64,000 nt of DNA from Candidatus Rokuibacteriota bacterium (GCA_016200085.1 JACQFL010000050.1:1-64000); one strand, 5' to 3'. Shown: positions 30,362-38,956, counted from the first letter of the stretch. Translations and numbers: made by a program. The notes: generated by a model not told the origin, from the sequence alone.

Positions 30362-31218
30362 GTGCGCGCCGCACCTCCGCGCGCCGTCGCCCGGCGCCGG
30401 AGCGCCGCCCGTCGCGTGGTGCGCGCCCGTCCGGCGCGCGGCATGAGATGACCGTGAAGGTGTGGGCGGGAGCGGTGGAGCTCCGCGTGCTCGCGGCGGG
30501 CCGGGGCGCGCCGCTCGTGTACTTGCACGCCTACCACGAGCGGGGCGGCTGGCCGGCCTGCCTCGATCGCCTGGCCGAGCGGTTCACGGTCTACGCGCCG
30601 TATCACCCGGGCGTGCAGGGCTCCCAGGGCGTCGAGTCTCTCGACGACGTGGCCGACCTGACCCTCGCCTACGACGAGCTGCTCGGCGCGCTCGGGCTGG
30701 CGAGCGCGCATCTCGTCGGCCACGGCTTCGGGGGGATGATGGCCGCGGAGCTCGCCGCCACCGTCCCGCTCCGCGCGCGGAAGGTCGTGCTCGTCTCGCC
30801 GCTCGGGCTCTGGCGCGACGACCTCGCGGGCGAGGACATCCTCGTGCTGCCCGAGCACGAGCTCGGCGCCGTGCTCTGGAAGGACCCGCACTCGGACGCC
30901 GCCCGCCGCTGGGCCACGCTGCCCGAGGCGGACGCCGACAACGTCGCGGCGCAGATCGAGTCCATCCAGCGACGCGCGGCGATGGCGAAGTTCGTCTGGC
31001 CCATCGCCGACAAGGGCCTGCGCAAGCGGCTGCACCGCCTGACCGCCCCCACGCTCGTGCTGTGGGGCGACGCCGACCGCGCCAACCCGCCGGGATACGC
31101 CGACGAGTGGAAGCGCCGGGTGCCCGGCGCGCGGGTGAAGGTGATGCCCGGCGGCCACATGCTGATCCACGAATCACCGGACGCCACCGCCCGGGCGGTG
31201 AGGGAGTTCCTGTCATGA
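30358..31218 (+). CDS. Alpha/beta hydrolase-fold protein lacking the serine nucleophile
   Basis: A protein of 286 residues from the coupled ATG, or 256 from the ATG at 30448, where homology starts (MTVKVWAGAVELRVL). The fold is clear: oxyanion segment PLVYLHAYHERGGWP, nucleophile elbow near residue 122, acid in LVLWGDADRANPP, histidine in MPGGHMLIHE. The elbow reads LVGHGFGGMM, with glycine where Gly-x-Ser-x-Gly has serine, so ordinary esterase chemistry is unlikely. Overlaps the LLM gene before it and the SDR gene after it. Confidence 0.85.
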   Translation: MSARRTSARRRPAPERRPSRGARPSGARHEMTVKVWAGAVELRVLAAGRGAPLVYLHAYHERGGWPACLDRLAERFTVYAPYHPGVQGSQGVESLDDVADLTLAYDELLGALGLASAHLVGHGFGGMMAAELAATVPLRARKVVLVSPLGLWRDDLAGEDILVLPEHELGAVLWKDPHSDAARRWATLPEADADNVAAQIESIQRRAAMAKFVWPIADKGLRKRLHRLTAPTLVLWGDADRANPPGYADEWKRRVPGARVKVMPGGHMLIHESPDATARAVREFLS

Positions 31219-32009
31219 CGGCGTTTCCGCTCGTGCCCGGCGCCGCCGTCGTCACCGGCGGCGGCTCCGGTCTCGGTCGCGGCATCGCGCTGGCCCTCGC
31301 GGCGGGCGGCGCGCCGGTCGCCGTGGTCGACTTGCTGCCCGAGGGCGGCAAGGAGACCGTCGATCTGATCCAGGGCCAGGGCGGCAAGGCGACGTTCGTG
31401 GAGGCCGACGTCAGCCGCTGGGCCGACGTCGATCGCGCGTTCACCGCGGCCGTGCAAGCGCTCGGCCCGCTCGGCATCGCCGTCAACGCCGCGGGCATCC
31501 TCGACGGCTATGCCAGCGCGGCCGAGCTGAGCCCCGAGGTGTGGGAGCGGGTGATCGGCATCGATCTGAGCGGCGTGTTCTACTCCTGCAAGCGCGCGCT
31601 GGCCGAGCTCCTGCCGCGCGGCGCCGGGCGGATCGTGAACATGGCCTCCGTGGCCGGGCTGATCGGCGGGGGCGGCGGCGCCGCCTACGTCGCGGCCAAG
31701 CACGGCGTCGTCGGGCTCACCCGGCAGCTCGCGGTCACCTACGCCGATCGCGGCGTGACCATCAACGCCATCAACCCGGGCCCCATCCTCACGGGCCTGC
31801 GCGCGCACTCGGCCCGGATCCTCGGCGCCGGCGCCCCGCCCATGCGGGGCATCGGCGGCGACGAGGCCGCCATCCGCGCCGTCGTGCCCGCCGGGCGGCG
31901 CGGGACGATCGAGGACGTCGCGGCGGCCTGCTGCTACCTCGCCTCGGAGGCCGCGGCCTACGTGACCGGGCACACGCTCGTGGTCGACGGGGGCTGGACG
32001 GCCCGATGA
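31215..32009 (+). CDS. Short-chain dehydrogenase/reductase
   Basis: A classical SDR of 264 residues. Cofactor motif TGGGSGLG at 14-21 with an acidic VVDLL after strand 2, suggesting NAD(H). NAAG, catalytic serine in NMASVAG and YVAAK near residue 158 complete the active site. It ends with the usual C-terminal YVTGHTLVVDGGW. The stop overlaps the start of the broken LLM gene, so the four genes were probably one operon. Confidence 0.93.
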   Translation: MTAFPLVPGAAVVTGGGSGLGRGIALALAAGGAPVAVVDLLPEGGKETVDLIQGQGGKATFVEADVSRWADVDRAFTAAVQALGPLGIAVNAAGILDGYASAAELSPEVWERVIGIDLSGVFYSCKRALAELLPRGAGRIVNMASVAGLIGGGGGAAYVAAKHGVVGLTRQLAVTYADRGVTINAINPGPILTGLRAHSARILGAGAPPMRGIGGDEAAIRAVVPAGRRGTIEDVAAACCYLASEAAAYVTGHTLVVDGGWTAR

Positions 32010-33149
32010 TCACCAGGTTCTCGGTCCTCTACGTGGGGCAGATCGAGCTCGACCACGTGGGCCGCGACGGCACGCCCGCCAACGAGCGGCGCTAGCCCAA
32101 CGAGCGGCTCGCCCAGGCGTTCGCCACCGCGCGCGACGTGGCGCAGACCATGGACGACCTGGGCGACTACTGTCTCTGGACGGCCGAGCACCACTTCCAG
32201 CGCGAGGGCTACGAGGTCTTCCGAACCTCATCCTCATGTCGACGTGGCTGGCCATCCAGACGCGGCGGCTCAAGCTCGGCTGCGCCTTCAACATCCTGCC
32301 CATGTGGCATCCCGTCCGGCTCGCCGAGGACTACGCCGTCGCCGACATCGTCACCGAGGGGCGGGTCATCATGGGCGTCGGCCGCGGCTACCACACGCGC
32401 GAGGTCGAATTCTTCGGCGCGCCCATGCTCGACAACGAGGCCAATCGCGAGCTCTTCGAGGAGCAGATGGAGGTGTTCCTCAAGTGCTTCGGCGAGGAGT
32501 CCTTCAGCCACCACGGCAAGCACTACGACATCCCGCCGCCCGTGCCGTACCGCGGCTACGAGCTGCGCGAGGTGACGTGCGTGCCGCGGCCGATCCACCG
32601 GCCCGTGGAGATCTGGCAACCCATCGCCAGCGGCAAGACCCTCGACTACATCGCGAGCCGCGGGGTCAAGGGCATGATCACCTCAACGGCGAGCGGATCG
32701 TGGACCAGATCTTCCACGCGTATCGCGATGCGGCCGCGCGGGCCGGCCGGCGGCTCGCCCTCGGCGAGGACCTCTGCTGGGGCGTGGGCCTCTACCTCGC
32801 CGACACCCAGGCCGAGGCGATGCGCCGCGTGGAGCCGTCGCACGACGAGCGGTACAAGTGGTTCGCGCCGTTCGGCTTCGTGCGCTACGCGGACGCGCAC
32901 GGCCGGCCGTGGGGCACGCCGGGCGCGCCGGCGCGCGCGCCCACGCTGGCCGAGGGCGTGGCGCAGAAGGCGTGGATCTGCGGGCCCCCCTCGCACGCCA
33001 TCGAGGTCATCCGGGAGTTCGAGGCGCGCTATCCGGGCCTCGACCAGATGATGATCCACTGGGCGGAGGGGCTGCCCCCGCACGAGTTCAAGGAGCAGCT
33101 GGCGTGGTTCGCCCGCGCGGTGATGCCGGCCGTCACGCGGAGGGGCTGA
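32006..33149 (+). pseudogene. LLM-class oxidoreductase, disrupted by a stop and two frameshifts
   Basis: LLM homology runs through three frames. It starts at ATG 32006 and meets TAG at 32093-32095 (ANERR, stop, PNERLAQ). It continues in frame to EGYEVF near 32220, where loss of one C in a C-run shifts it to NLILMSTWLAIQTRRLK. Near 32680 another single-base loss moves it to LNGERIVDQIFHAYRD, which runs to 33149. All parts are in order, so the gene was recently intact, or the lesions are sequencing errors in C-runs. Confidence 0.8.
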
Positions 33150-33208
33150 TACCCTCCCCCGGTATTTTTCCGATGCACGAGGGCCCCCAACGGGTGGTGT
33201 TTTCCCTT

Positions 33209-33238
33209 TTGCTCCCCTCGTAGGTGTGGTAGTAATAC
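33209..33238 (+). promoter_or_regulatory. Possible sigma-70-like promoter for the SWIB-like gene
   Basis: TTGCTC at 33209-33214 and TAATAC at 33233-33238 are spaced by 18 bases, in one of the few AT-richer patches here. Between the -10 and the coding start, GTGTGGTA and TACCACAC form an 8-bp inverted repeat that could fold in the 5' leader or act as an operator. Confidence 0.4.
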
Positions 33239-33287
33239 CCCCGGGGTCAGGCAGGGCCCGGACCTTACCACACGAGGAGGAGGAGAC

Positions 33288-33455
33288 ATGGCGAAGAAGG
33301 CGGCCAAGAAGGCGTTCGGGGGCTACGCGCTCAACTTCAAGGGCTGCAACGACACGCTGGAGTCGCTCTTCGGGTCCGCGCCCATCGGACCCTCCGTGAT
33401 GACGAAGAAGCTGTGGGCGTACGTGAAGCGGCACAAGCTCGGGCGCAAGAGCTAG
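33288..33455 (+). CDS. 55-residue basic SWIB-like mini-protein
   Basis: ATG with a strong AGGAGGAGGAG site just upstream, a plausible promoter and a perfect terminator hairpin downstream, so it is a self-contained gene. The product has a lysine-rich start (MAKKAAKKAFGG) and ends VMTKKLWAYVKRHKLGRKS. That last part resembles the conserved helix of SWIB/MDM2 domains (x-KKxWxYIKxHxL), but the rest of the domain is too short. It may be a small DNA- or chromatin-binding protein. The family call is tentative; the gene itself is well supported. Confidence 0.7.
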   Translation: MAKKAAKKAFGGYALNFKGCNDTLESLFGSAPIGPSVMTKKLWAYVKRHKLGRKS

Positions 33456-33482
33456 CGCGAAGCGCGCGGTCCACCATCCCTT

Positions 33483-33515
33483 GCTCGAGGGGGGCCGTCA
33501 CGGCCCCCCTCGAGC
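33483..33515 (+). terminator. Strong symmetrical hairpin between convergent genes
   Basis: A perfect 15-bp stem (33483-33497 with 33501-33515) and loop TCA. It lies 28 bp past the SWIB-like gene and 45 bp past the end of the dehalogenase on the other strand, so it can serve both. There is no long T-run on either side. Confidence 0.7.
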
Positions 33516-33559
33516 CACCCCCAACGGCCACGCCGGCACGAGGCCGGTGCTCGCACCGC

Positions 33560-34207
33560 TCAGGCAGGAAGCTCGTCGAGGCGCGTGACGATGAGGTCCG
33601 GCTGCACGCCGAGCTCCTCGGGGGGCTGGCTCGAGCGGTTGCACCACGCCACGCGATAGCCGAAGGCCTTGGCGCCCGCGACGTCCCAGGCGTTGGACGA
33701 CACGAACAGCAGCTCACCCGCCGGGATCCCGAGGTGCCGGGGCCCGAGCGCGTAGACGGCGGGGGAGGGTTTGTAAGTCTTCACCTCGTCGACCGAGATG
33801 ACGTGCTCGAGCGACGAGCCGATCCTCGCCGAGGCGACCGCCGCCGCGAGCATCGCGGGCGCGCCGTTGGAGAGGACGGCGCGCGGCCGCCCGGCCAGAC
33901 GCGCCAGCGCGCCGGGGACCTCGGGGAAGCACGCGAGGCTGAGGTACGCCGTCATGAGCCGATCGAGCTGGGCGTTGCTGGCCGTCAGCCCGAGGCGCCG
34001 GACCGTGAACCGGAGCGCGGCCTCGGTCACCGCCCAGAAGTCCTCGTAGCGGCCCATGAGGGCGCGCAGCCACGTGTATTCCAGCTGCTTCTGTCGCCAC
34101 GTCTGTGAGAGCAACACGGGGTCGGCGGTGATCTCGCGGCCGGCCTCGACGACGGAGTGCACGTCGAAGAGCGTGCCGTAGGCGTCGAAGACGTAGCCGC
34201 GGATCAT
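33560..34207 (-). CDS. Haloacid dehalogenase type II (HAD superfamily)
   Basis: A 215-residue HAD hydrolase. Nucleophile D8 lies in YVFDAYGTLFDVHSV, then LSNGAP, the lysine of YKPSP, and SSNAWDVAGAKAFG, the motif typical of L-2-haloacid dehalogenases. These replace halogen on 2-haloacids with hydroxyl. The ATG at 34207 is chosen because homology starts there. It is the last gene of a minus-strand series, 22 bp after the D,D-carboxypeptidase. Confidence 0.88.
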   Translation of the reverse strand: MIRGYVFDAYGTLFDVHSVVEAGREITADPVLLSQTWRQKQLEYTWLRALMGRYEDFWAVTEAALRFTVRRLGLTASNAQLDRLMTAYLSLACFPEVPGALARLAGRPRAVLSNGAPAMLAAAVASARIGSSLEHVISVDEVKTYKPSPAVYALGPRHLGIPAGELLFVSSNAWDVAGAKAFGYRVAWCNRSSQPPEELGVQPDLIVTRLDELPA

Positions 34208-34229
34208 GGCGCCGGCCGAGGGCAGGGGC

Positions 34230-35141
34230 TCAGCCGCGCGAGAAGGTGCGGCGCACGCGCACGCCACGCCTGACCGCGGGCTTCACGGGCTCGGCGGCCA
34301 GCGCGGGCGCCAGCCCGGTCTCCACGAACGCGTACTGCAGCAGCCTCTTGCCGTCGAGGAAGGACAGGGCGCGGCTGCGCGCGCCGAGGATGATCATGAT
34401 GAACTGCTGCCCGCTCCGCCACGCCGAGACGGCCAGGTTGTAGCCCGCCTCGTTGGTGAACCCGGTCTTGAGCGCCTGCACGCCCCCCTGGTCGTTGAAG
34501 AGCGGAATGCGGCGCGCGTACACGCGCCCCTTCCACACGAACGTCTGCCCGCCGAGCATGGGGCGCGCGGCGGGGTGGTCGTCGAGCAGGCGGGTGATGA
34601 GCACGGCGAGGTCGCGCGCGTTGCTGGTCTGGCGCGGATCGGGCAGGCCGTGCGGGTTGGCGAAGCGCGTCGCCGCGAGCCCCATCTCCTGGGCCTTGGC
34701 GTTCATGCGCGTGACGAACGCGGTCTCGTCGCCCCCGAGGTGCTCGGCCACCGCCTCGGCGGCGTCGTTGGCGGACGCGATGGCGACGCCCTCGAGCAGG
34801 ACGCGCAGCGGCACCACCTCGCCGGCCCTGAGCCCCATGCGATAGCGCGCGATCGTGGCCGCGTAGTGGCTGACGAGGACCGGAGCGTCCAGGTCCGCCC
34901 GCCCGGCCTCGGCGTCCTCGAAGGCCAGGTAGAGGGTCATCAGCTTGGTCAGGCTGGCCGGGGCGTGCTCGGCCTCGGCGTTCTTGGCGTAGAGGATCCG
35001 CCCGTCCGCGTCGAGCAGCAGCACGGACTCGGCGTTGAGGGCCGGCGGCCGCACCCCCTGGGCGAGCACGGGCGAGGCGAAGAGCAGGACCGCGAGGGTG
35101 GCGAGCGGCGCGAGCCGGCGCGTCTGGGACACTACGGACAT
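34230..35141 (-). CDS. D-alanyl-D-alanine carboxypeptidase (PBP5/6 family)
   Basis: A 303-residue exported S11 peptidase that trims the terminal D-Ala of peptidoglycan stem peptides. Signal peptide to about residue 27 (LLFASPVLAQ). Active-site motifs are S63-LTK66 (ASLTKLM), SAN in IASANDAAE, and KTG in ALKTGFTNEAGYN. The C-terminal beta domain and amphipathic anchor of PBP5 are missing, so it is a short soluble form. Confidence 0.93.
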   Translation of the reverse strand: MSVVSQTRRLAPLATLAVLLFASPVLAQGVRPPALNAESVLLLDADGRILYAKNAEAEHAPASLTKLMTLYLAFEDAEAGRADLDAPVLVSHYAATIARYRMGLRAGEVVPLRVLLEGVAIASANDAAEAVAEHLGGDETAFVTRMNAKAQEMGLAATRFANPHGLPDPRQTSNARDLAVLITRLLDDHPAARPMLGGQTFVWKGRVYARRIPLFNDQGGVQALKTGFTNEAGYNLAVSAWRSGQQFIMIILGARSRALSFLDGKRLLQYAFVETGLAPALAAEPVKPAVRRGVRVRRTFSRG

Positions 35142-35180
35142 TCTAGTCAGCGAGGAAAACCCCGAGCAAGCAAAAACGGC

Positions 35181-35450
35181 TCAGCGAACGGCCTGCTTGA
35201 GCTCCTTGGACGGCTTGAAACGGGGCACACGCCCGGCCACCGTGCAGGCCTCCCCGGTGCGCGGGTTCCGGAGGGTGCGCGGCCGGCGCCGCGCCACCGC
35301 GAAGGTGCCGAACCCGACGAGGGTGACGGTATCGCCGCGCTTGAGCGAGGTGCGGATGCCCACGAGCATCGCGCGCAGGGCCCGCTCCGCGCCGGCCCGC
35401 GACCAGCCGGCCTCCTCCGCCATGCGCGCGGCGAGCTTGGCGCGCGTCAT
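35181..35450 (-). CDS. HU-family DNA-binding protein
   Basis: An 89-residue HU/IHF-type nucleoid protein. The signature region reads VGFGTFAVARRRPRTLRNP followed by TGE, and the C-terminal PRFKPSKELKQAV fits the family. The N-terminal helices are alanine- and arginine-rich. It begins one base after the zinc-ribbon/PCP_red gene ends, so the two are probably co-transcribed. Confidence 0.93.
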   Translation of the reverse strand: MTRAKLAARMAEEAGWSRAGAERALRAMLVGIRTSLKRGDTVTLVGFGTFAVARRRPRTLRNPRTGEACTVAGRVPRFKPSKELKQAVR

Positions 35451-35957
35451 CTACATGCCGAAGGCGCCGCGCGCCTCGTCCATCACCGCCTCGGTGACGG
35501 TGGTCAGGCCCCGGGCATCCGCCAGCCGCTCGATGGCCTTGCGCGCCATCGGGCGGATGAACTCCGGAATGCGCGCGACGCGCGCCTCGGCCTCGGGCGT
35601 CCAGGCGAGGCCGGGCGGCGCGGTGGCCTCGCCGGCGTTGAGCATGGCCGCGAAGGGGCACGACGGCCCGTCGGCCACGGCGGGCTCGGTGGCCTCGCCC
35701 TCTGCGCTCTCGAAGGCGCCCGCGCGCGTGCCCGTCATCGAGGCGCGCACGTGCTCGAAGGGCTGCGCCTCGACGGTGCGCCCGCCGATCTTGACGCCCA
35801 GGCTCCTCACCATCTGGGTCTCGAACGGGTTCGTGAGCATCGCCACGCGGAAGCCGCACTCGGGGCAGCGGAAGGTGACGGTCAGCGAGCCCTCGTCGGG
35901 CCCCTCGGTGCCGTGCAGCTTCATCGGCTCGTCGCAGTCGAGGCAGAGGAACTTCAT
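35451..35957 (-). CDS. Zinc-ribbon protein with PCP_red domain
   Basis: A 168-residue protein. An N-terminal zinc ribbon is built from CLDC and CPEC. A variable acidic linker follows, then a C-terminal PCP_red domain (WTPEAEARVARIPEFIRPMA and then TTVTEAVMDEAR), named from protochlorophyllide reductase subunits but found in many non-photosynthetic bacteria. There are no other bacteriochlorophyll genes here, so a photosynthetic role is unlikely. The function is unknown. Confidence 0.82.
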   Translation of the reverse strand: MKFLCLDCDEPMKLHGTEGPDEGSLTVTFRCPECGFRVAMLTNPFETQMVRSLGVKIGGRTVEAQPFEHVRASMTGTRAGAFESAEGEATEPAVADGPSCPFAAMLNAGEATAPPGLAWTPEAEARVARIPEFIRPMARKAIERLADARGLTTVTEAVMDEARGAFGM

Positions 35958-35964
35958 GGCCCGC

Positions 35965-36294
35965 TCATTCTAGAGCAGAGGCGGCGCGCTGTCGACGCCA
36001 CCGGGCCACGCTCGGCCACGCCGCGCGCGCCGAGGGCAGGAGCATGACGAGGATCGACGCGACACCGAAGCCGACGACGAGCCACTCGCGCAGCACGAGC
36101 CCCCGGAGCGCGATCACCGACAGCAGCACGTACGCCGAGAACCGCGCGCGCGGATGGCGATACCAGAGCAGGCCCGCCACCACGGGCGCCGCGAGCCCCG
36201 AGATCCACCAGCGCGTCGCCAGGGCCGCCCCGCTGTAGGCCAGCAGGGCGACGGGGAGCAGGGTGACCACGAGCGGGCGCGCGGGGGGAGCCAC
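35965..36294 (-). CDS. Small membrane protein of unknown function
   Basis: A 109-residue protein from the GTG at 36294. Three to four hydrophobic segments are visible (LVVTLLPVALLAYSGAALA; ISGLAAPVVAGLLWY; AYVLLSVIALRGLVL; VVGFGVASILVMLLP) and it ends in a basic tail. No family is recognised. The frame is open to 36417, but the upstream part is arginine-rich and unlikely to be coding. Its stop lies seven bases before the PCP_red gene. Confidence 0.6.
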   Translation of the reverse strand: MAPPARPLVVTLLPVALLAYSGAALATRWWISGLAAPVVAGLLWYRHPRARFSAYVLLSVIALRGLVLREWLVVGFGVASILVMLLPSARAAWPSVARWRRQRAASALE

Positions 36295-36361
36295 GGCGCG
36301 AGCGTACGGAGGGCGTCCCGCCCTGTCAAACCCGCGCCCGATCGCGCCGGGGCGATCTGGG

Positions 36362-37471
36362 CTACCGCGCGAAGCGTCCGGGCGCGAATGCATCGAGCGC
36401 GACCTTGGTCGTGTCACTCAGGATGAGATCGGCGATGACGCGCCCCATGGCGGGGCCGAACAAGATGCCCTTGCGGCCGCCCCCGGTGGCCATGTAGACG
36501 CCGTCGATCCCCGGCACGCGACCGAGCAACAGCAGGCCGTCGGACGCGAGGGGACGCAGGCAGGCGGTCTGATGGACGAGCTGCGCGTCGGCCATCGCGG
36601 GCATCATCCGCACCAGCGCGGCGCCGATCTCGTCGCGGGCTGCGGGCGTCGTCTCCTCGTCGAAGCCCGCCTCCTCCTCCGTCGTTCCCGCCCACAGCAG
36701 GCCGTCCGGCTTGGTCGTGGCGTAGTTGTGGCCCCAGCCGACGGAGCAGGCGACCGGGGGATCAGGCGCCCGGAGGCGCAGGATCTGGCCCTTGAGCGGG
36801 CGGACCTCGATGGGCACGCCGAGCCAGGCCGAGGCCTCGCCGCTCCAGGGGCCGAGGCCGAGGACCACTGAGGAACAGTCGAGCGAGCCCCGCTCGAGGA
36901 GCACGCCGGTCACCCGCCGGCCATCGCGCCGCAGGCCGGTGACCCGCCCGTGCCGCACGGTCACGCCCAGGCGCTCGGACGCCCGGGTGAGCGCCAGCAC
37001 CAGACGATACGGCTCGACGTCGGCGGTGCCCTCGATCGAGACGGCCCCGAGCGCCTCGTCCGAGATGCGCGACTCGATGCGGCGCGCCTCCGAGGCGTCG
37101 ACCCAGCGCGCCGTGTACCCGGGTTGCCGCTGCTGCCACGACAGCGCGCCCTGGAGCCTCCGCGCGTCGGAGTCGGTGAAGGCGAGGGCGAGCGAGGAGC
37201 GCACGCGGAAATCGATGTCGATACCCGTCTCCTCGCCCACGCTTCCGGCGAGCTCGCGGTGGAGCCGCATGCCCTCCTGGGCGATCTCGGCGAGCGGTCC
37301 CGGGATGCCGAAGCCACTGAGCGGGCTCAGCCCGCCGTACGCGAAGCCCGAGGCATGGCTCCCGATGGCGTCCCGCTCGATCACCACGCTGGGAACGCCC
37401 GCCCGGGCGAGGTAGTAGGCCGTGGTCATGCCGACGATCCCGCCGCCCACGATCACGACGTCGCTGGCCAT
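36362..37471 (-). CDS. FAD-dependent amine/amino-acid oxidase (DadA/glycine oxidase-like)
   Basis: A 369-residue DAO-family flavoenzyme. The ATG at 37471 leads directly into VVIVGGGIVGMTTAYYLARA, the FAD dinucleotide-binding motif, then VVIERD. Later blocks are YGGLSPLSG, a substrate-domain segment LGLGPWSGEAS, and the C-terminal GGGRKGILFGPAMG FAD contact. Such enzymes oxidise D-amino acids, glycine or sarcosine. The substrate is not evident. Confidence 0.88.
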   Translation of the reverse strand: MASDVVIVGGGIVGMTTAYYLARAGVPSVVIERDAIGSHASGFAYGGLSPLSGFGIPGPLAEIAQEGMRLHRELAGSVGEETGIDIDFRVRSSLALAFTDSDARRLQGALSWQQRQPGYTARWVDASEARRIESRISDEALGAVSIEGTADVEPYRLVLALTRASERLGVTVRHGRVTGLRRDGRRVTGVLLERGSLDCSSVVLGLGPWSGEASAWLGVPIEVRPLKGQILRLRAPDPPVACSVGWGHNYATTKPDGLLWAGTTEEEAGFDEETTPAARDEIGAALVRMMPAMADAQLVHQTACLRPLASDGLLLLGRVPGIDGVYMATGGGRKGILFGPAMGRVIADLILSDTTKVALDAFAPGRFAR

Positions 37472-37779
37472 CGTGTCCCGATCCTTTCTCGCCGTCGCCG
37501 ACTCTCGAGAACGACACCTCAGTGTATCCGGAGGCCCGGCGCGGGCGCACGCGCGGCGAACGCGGAATAGCGCCGGTGGCGTCTCCACGATCCGGCTTCA
37601 GGCGAGTGTGCGGACGGCGGTGGGCCAGGCCGGAGAAGCGACCGTGGTCTGGAGACTGCTCATCGCTGTTCCGACCGGCTTTCCTGCGCTCGTTCGCGGT
37701 GCTCACGGGGCTCGCGACGCGACGCCGGCTCGGTATGGTGCTAAAATCGATCCGCATTCGGCCCGAAAGCCCGCGAAAT
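37472..37779 (+). other. Gap before tRNA-Thr; possible -10 only
   Basis: No credible gene in 308 bp. TAAAAT at 37742-37747, 32 bases before the tRNA, could be its -10 element; no good -35 is visible at the right spacing. Confidence 0.35.
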
Positions 37780-37854
37780 GCCGGGGTAGCTCAGAGGCAG
37801 AGCAACTGATTCGTAATCAGTAGGTCGCGGGTTCGACTCCCGCCCCCGGCTCCA
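37780..37854 (+). tRNA. tRNA-Thr (anticodon CGT)
   Basis: A 75-base cloverleaf with acceptor stem GCCGGGG/CCCCGGC, D arm with AGCTCAGAGGCAGAGC, anticodon stem-loop ACTGATTCGTAATCAGT (anticodon CGT), T arm CGGGTTCGACTCCCG, discriminator T and encoded CCA. It reads ACG. Its 3' 45 bases are duplicated at 55821-55865. Confidence 0.96.
37810..37854 (+). repeat. attL-like direct repeat (3' part of tRNA-Thr)
   Basis: These 45 bases, from the anticodon loop to CCA, are identical to 55821-55865 and in the same orientation. This is the usual footprint of site-specific integration at a tRNA 3' end. Confidence 0.8.
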
Positions 37855-37894
37855 GTTGAATGGCCAACCGGAGCCTGTCAGTAGGAATGAGAGC

Positions 37895-38655
37895 GTGCCG
37901 TGCAAGGCCAGTCAGCGCTGCCGGTGAAAGTCCGGTCCAAGGAAGTGTCGGTACACCTTGGTAGCTACCCGGGAGACGGCGAGGGCGACCGACCCGTCGA
38001 AGCCTCGGGAACAGAGATCCGCCTTGGGCGGGTCAGCGAGCGTACGGGCCGCAACGCGAGTGAAGCCTGAGCAGGCCCCGAAAGGTTGAATGCGAGCGCC
38101 GAGTCTCCTCTCATTGGACGAAGGCCGCCGAGGCGATCGGATCTACCGACGCGGGAAGATCGCTCGGCTCGCCGGGGTAGTGGGCGCAGCACGTACGCAC
38201 GCGGTGACTGGCAACACGGGAGGCCTGTTGCGCGGCCGGGGCGACCCGGCACCGGGTCCCTTCGGGGGATGGGCGCGGCAGGCGCCGGAGGGGCCCAGAG
38301 TACCGCTGAAGCGGGGTAACGCCCGTGGAGGGAAGGGGCCCTGGTTCGGGGCGCGCTCGGCCGAGCCGAGGGGAGGGGGATTGGCGTGAGCCTGGCAACC
38401 CCCGCGAACCTCCGGAGGCTCCAACGGGCGCTGTACGTGACGGCCAAGCGGGATCCAGCGCGGCGGTTCGATGTCCTGTACGACAAGGTGTGGCGTGAAG
38501 ACATCCTCGCCCACGCATTCGCGCTCAGCCGGAAGAACGGGGGCGCGCCGGGCGTGGACGGGGTGACCTTCGCCCAGATCGAGGCGTACGGCGTGGCCCG
38601 CTGGCTGGGCGAGCTGAGGGAGGAGGTTCGAACAGGACGCTACACCCCGCAGCCT
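37895..38655 (+). mobile_element. Truncated group II intron (5' part)
   Basis: The segment has the conserved look of a bacterial group II intron domain I: GGTGAAAGTCCGGTCCAAGG, TTGGTAGCTACCC, CGAAGCCTCGGGAACAGAG, CGCAACGCGAGTGAAGCC and ATTGGACGAAGGCCGCCGAG. It is followed by the first part of a reverse-transcriptase gene. Domains V and VI are not seen; homology ends near 38655, so the intron is 3'-truncated and inactive. The 5' end at about 37895 (GTGCCG) is approximate. Confidence 0.75.
38386..38655 (+). pseudogene. Group II intron reverse transcriptase, N-terminal fragment
   Basis: About 90 residues from a GTG start match the RT0/RT1 region of LtrA-type maturases: RFDVLYDKVWREDILAHAFA, then NGGAPGVDGVTF and TGRYTPQP. 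The expected catalytic segments, including YADD and the maturase domain, are missing; the frame continues to 38871 only as unrelated residues. Confidence 0.8.
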
Positions 38656-38956
38656 GGACGGCGTCGCTGCGTTGTTGAACGGCGGGAAGGCGAGCGGGCG
38701 CCGACCCGCCGGACATCTGCCCGTGCGGGCAGATCACTGCGCCCGATCGCTTCAAGCGCCCCGGCGGGGCTCACCGCGCGGAGAGCCACCGACATGGTGG
38801 CCCTCTGGACGGCGCGTCCGGCGTCCGCTGCCCGGCAGGCGGGGGAAAAGACGGACCGCATCACTCGCTGAAGGCTCTTGCAAACGCGCGGCGAACGCGC
38901 CACCATCCCCCATCGGTGTGAGCGCCGAATGTTGATGGCGCGCGCGAGGGCCCGAC
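38656..38956 (+). other. Junk-like stretch after the truncated intron
   Basis: No gene is recognised. It contains a near-perfect palindrome at 38715-38734 (arms ATCTGCCCG/CGGGCAGAT), related to the one at 43428-43449. Confidence 0.4.
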
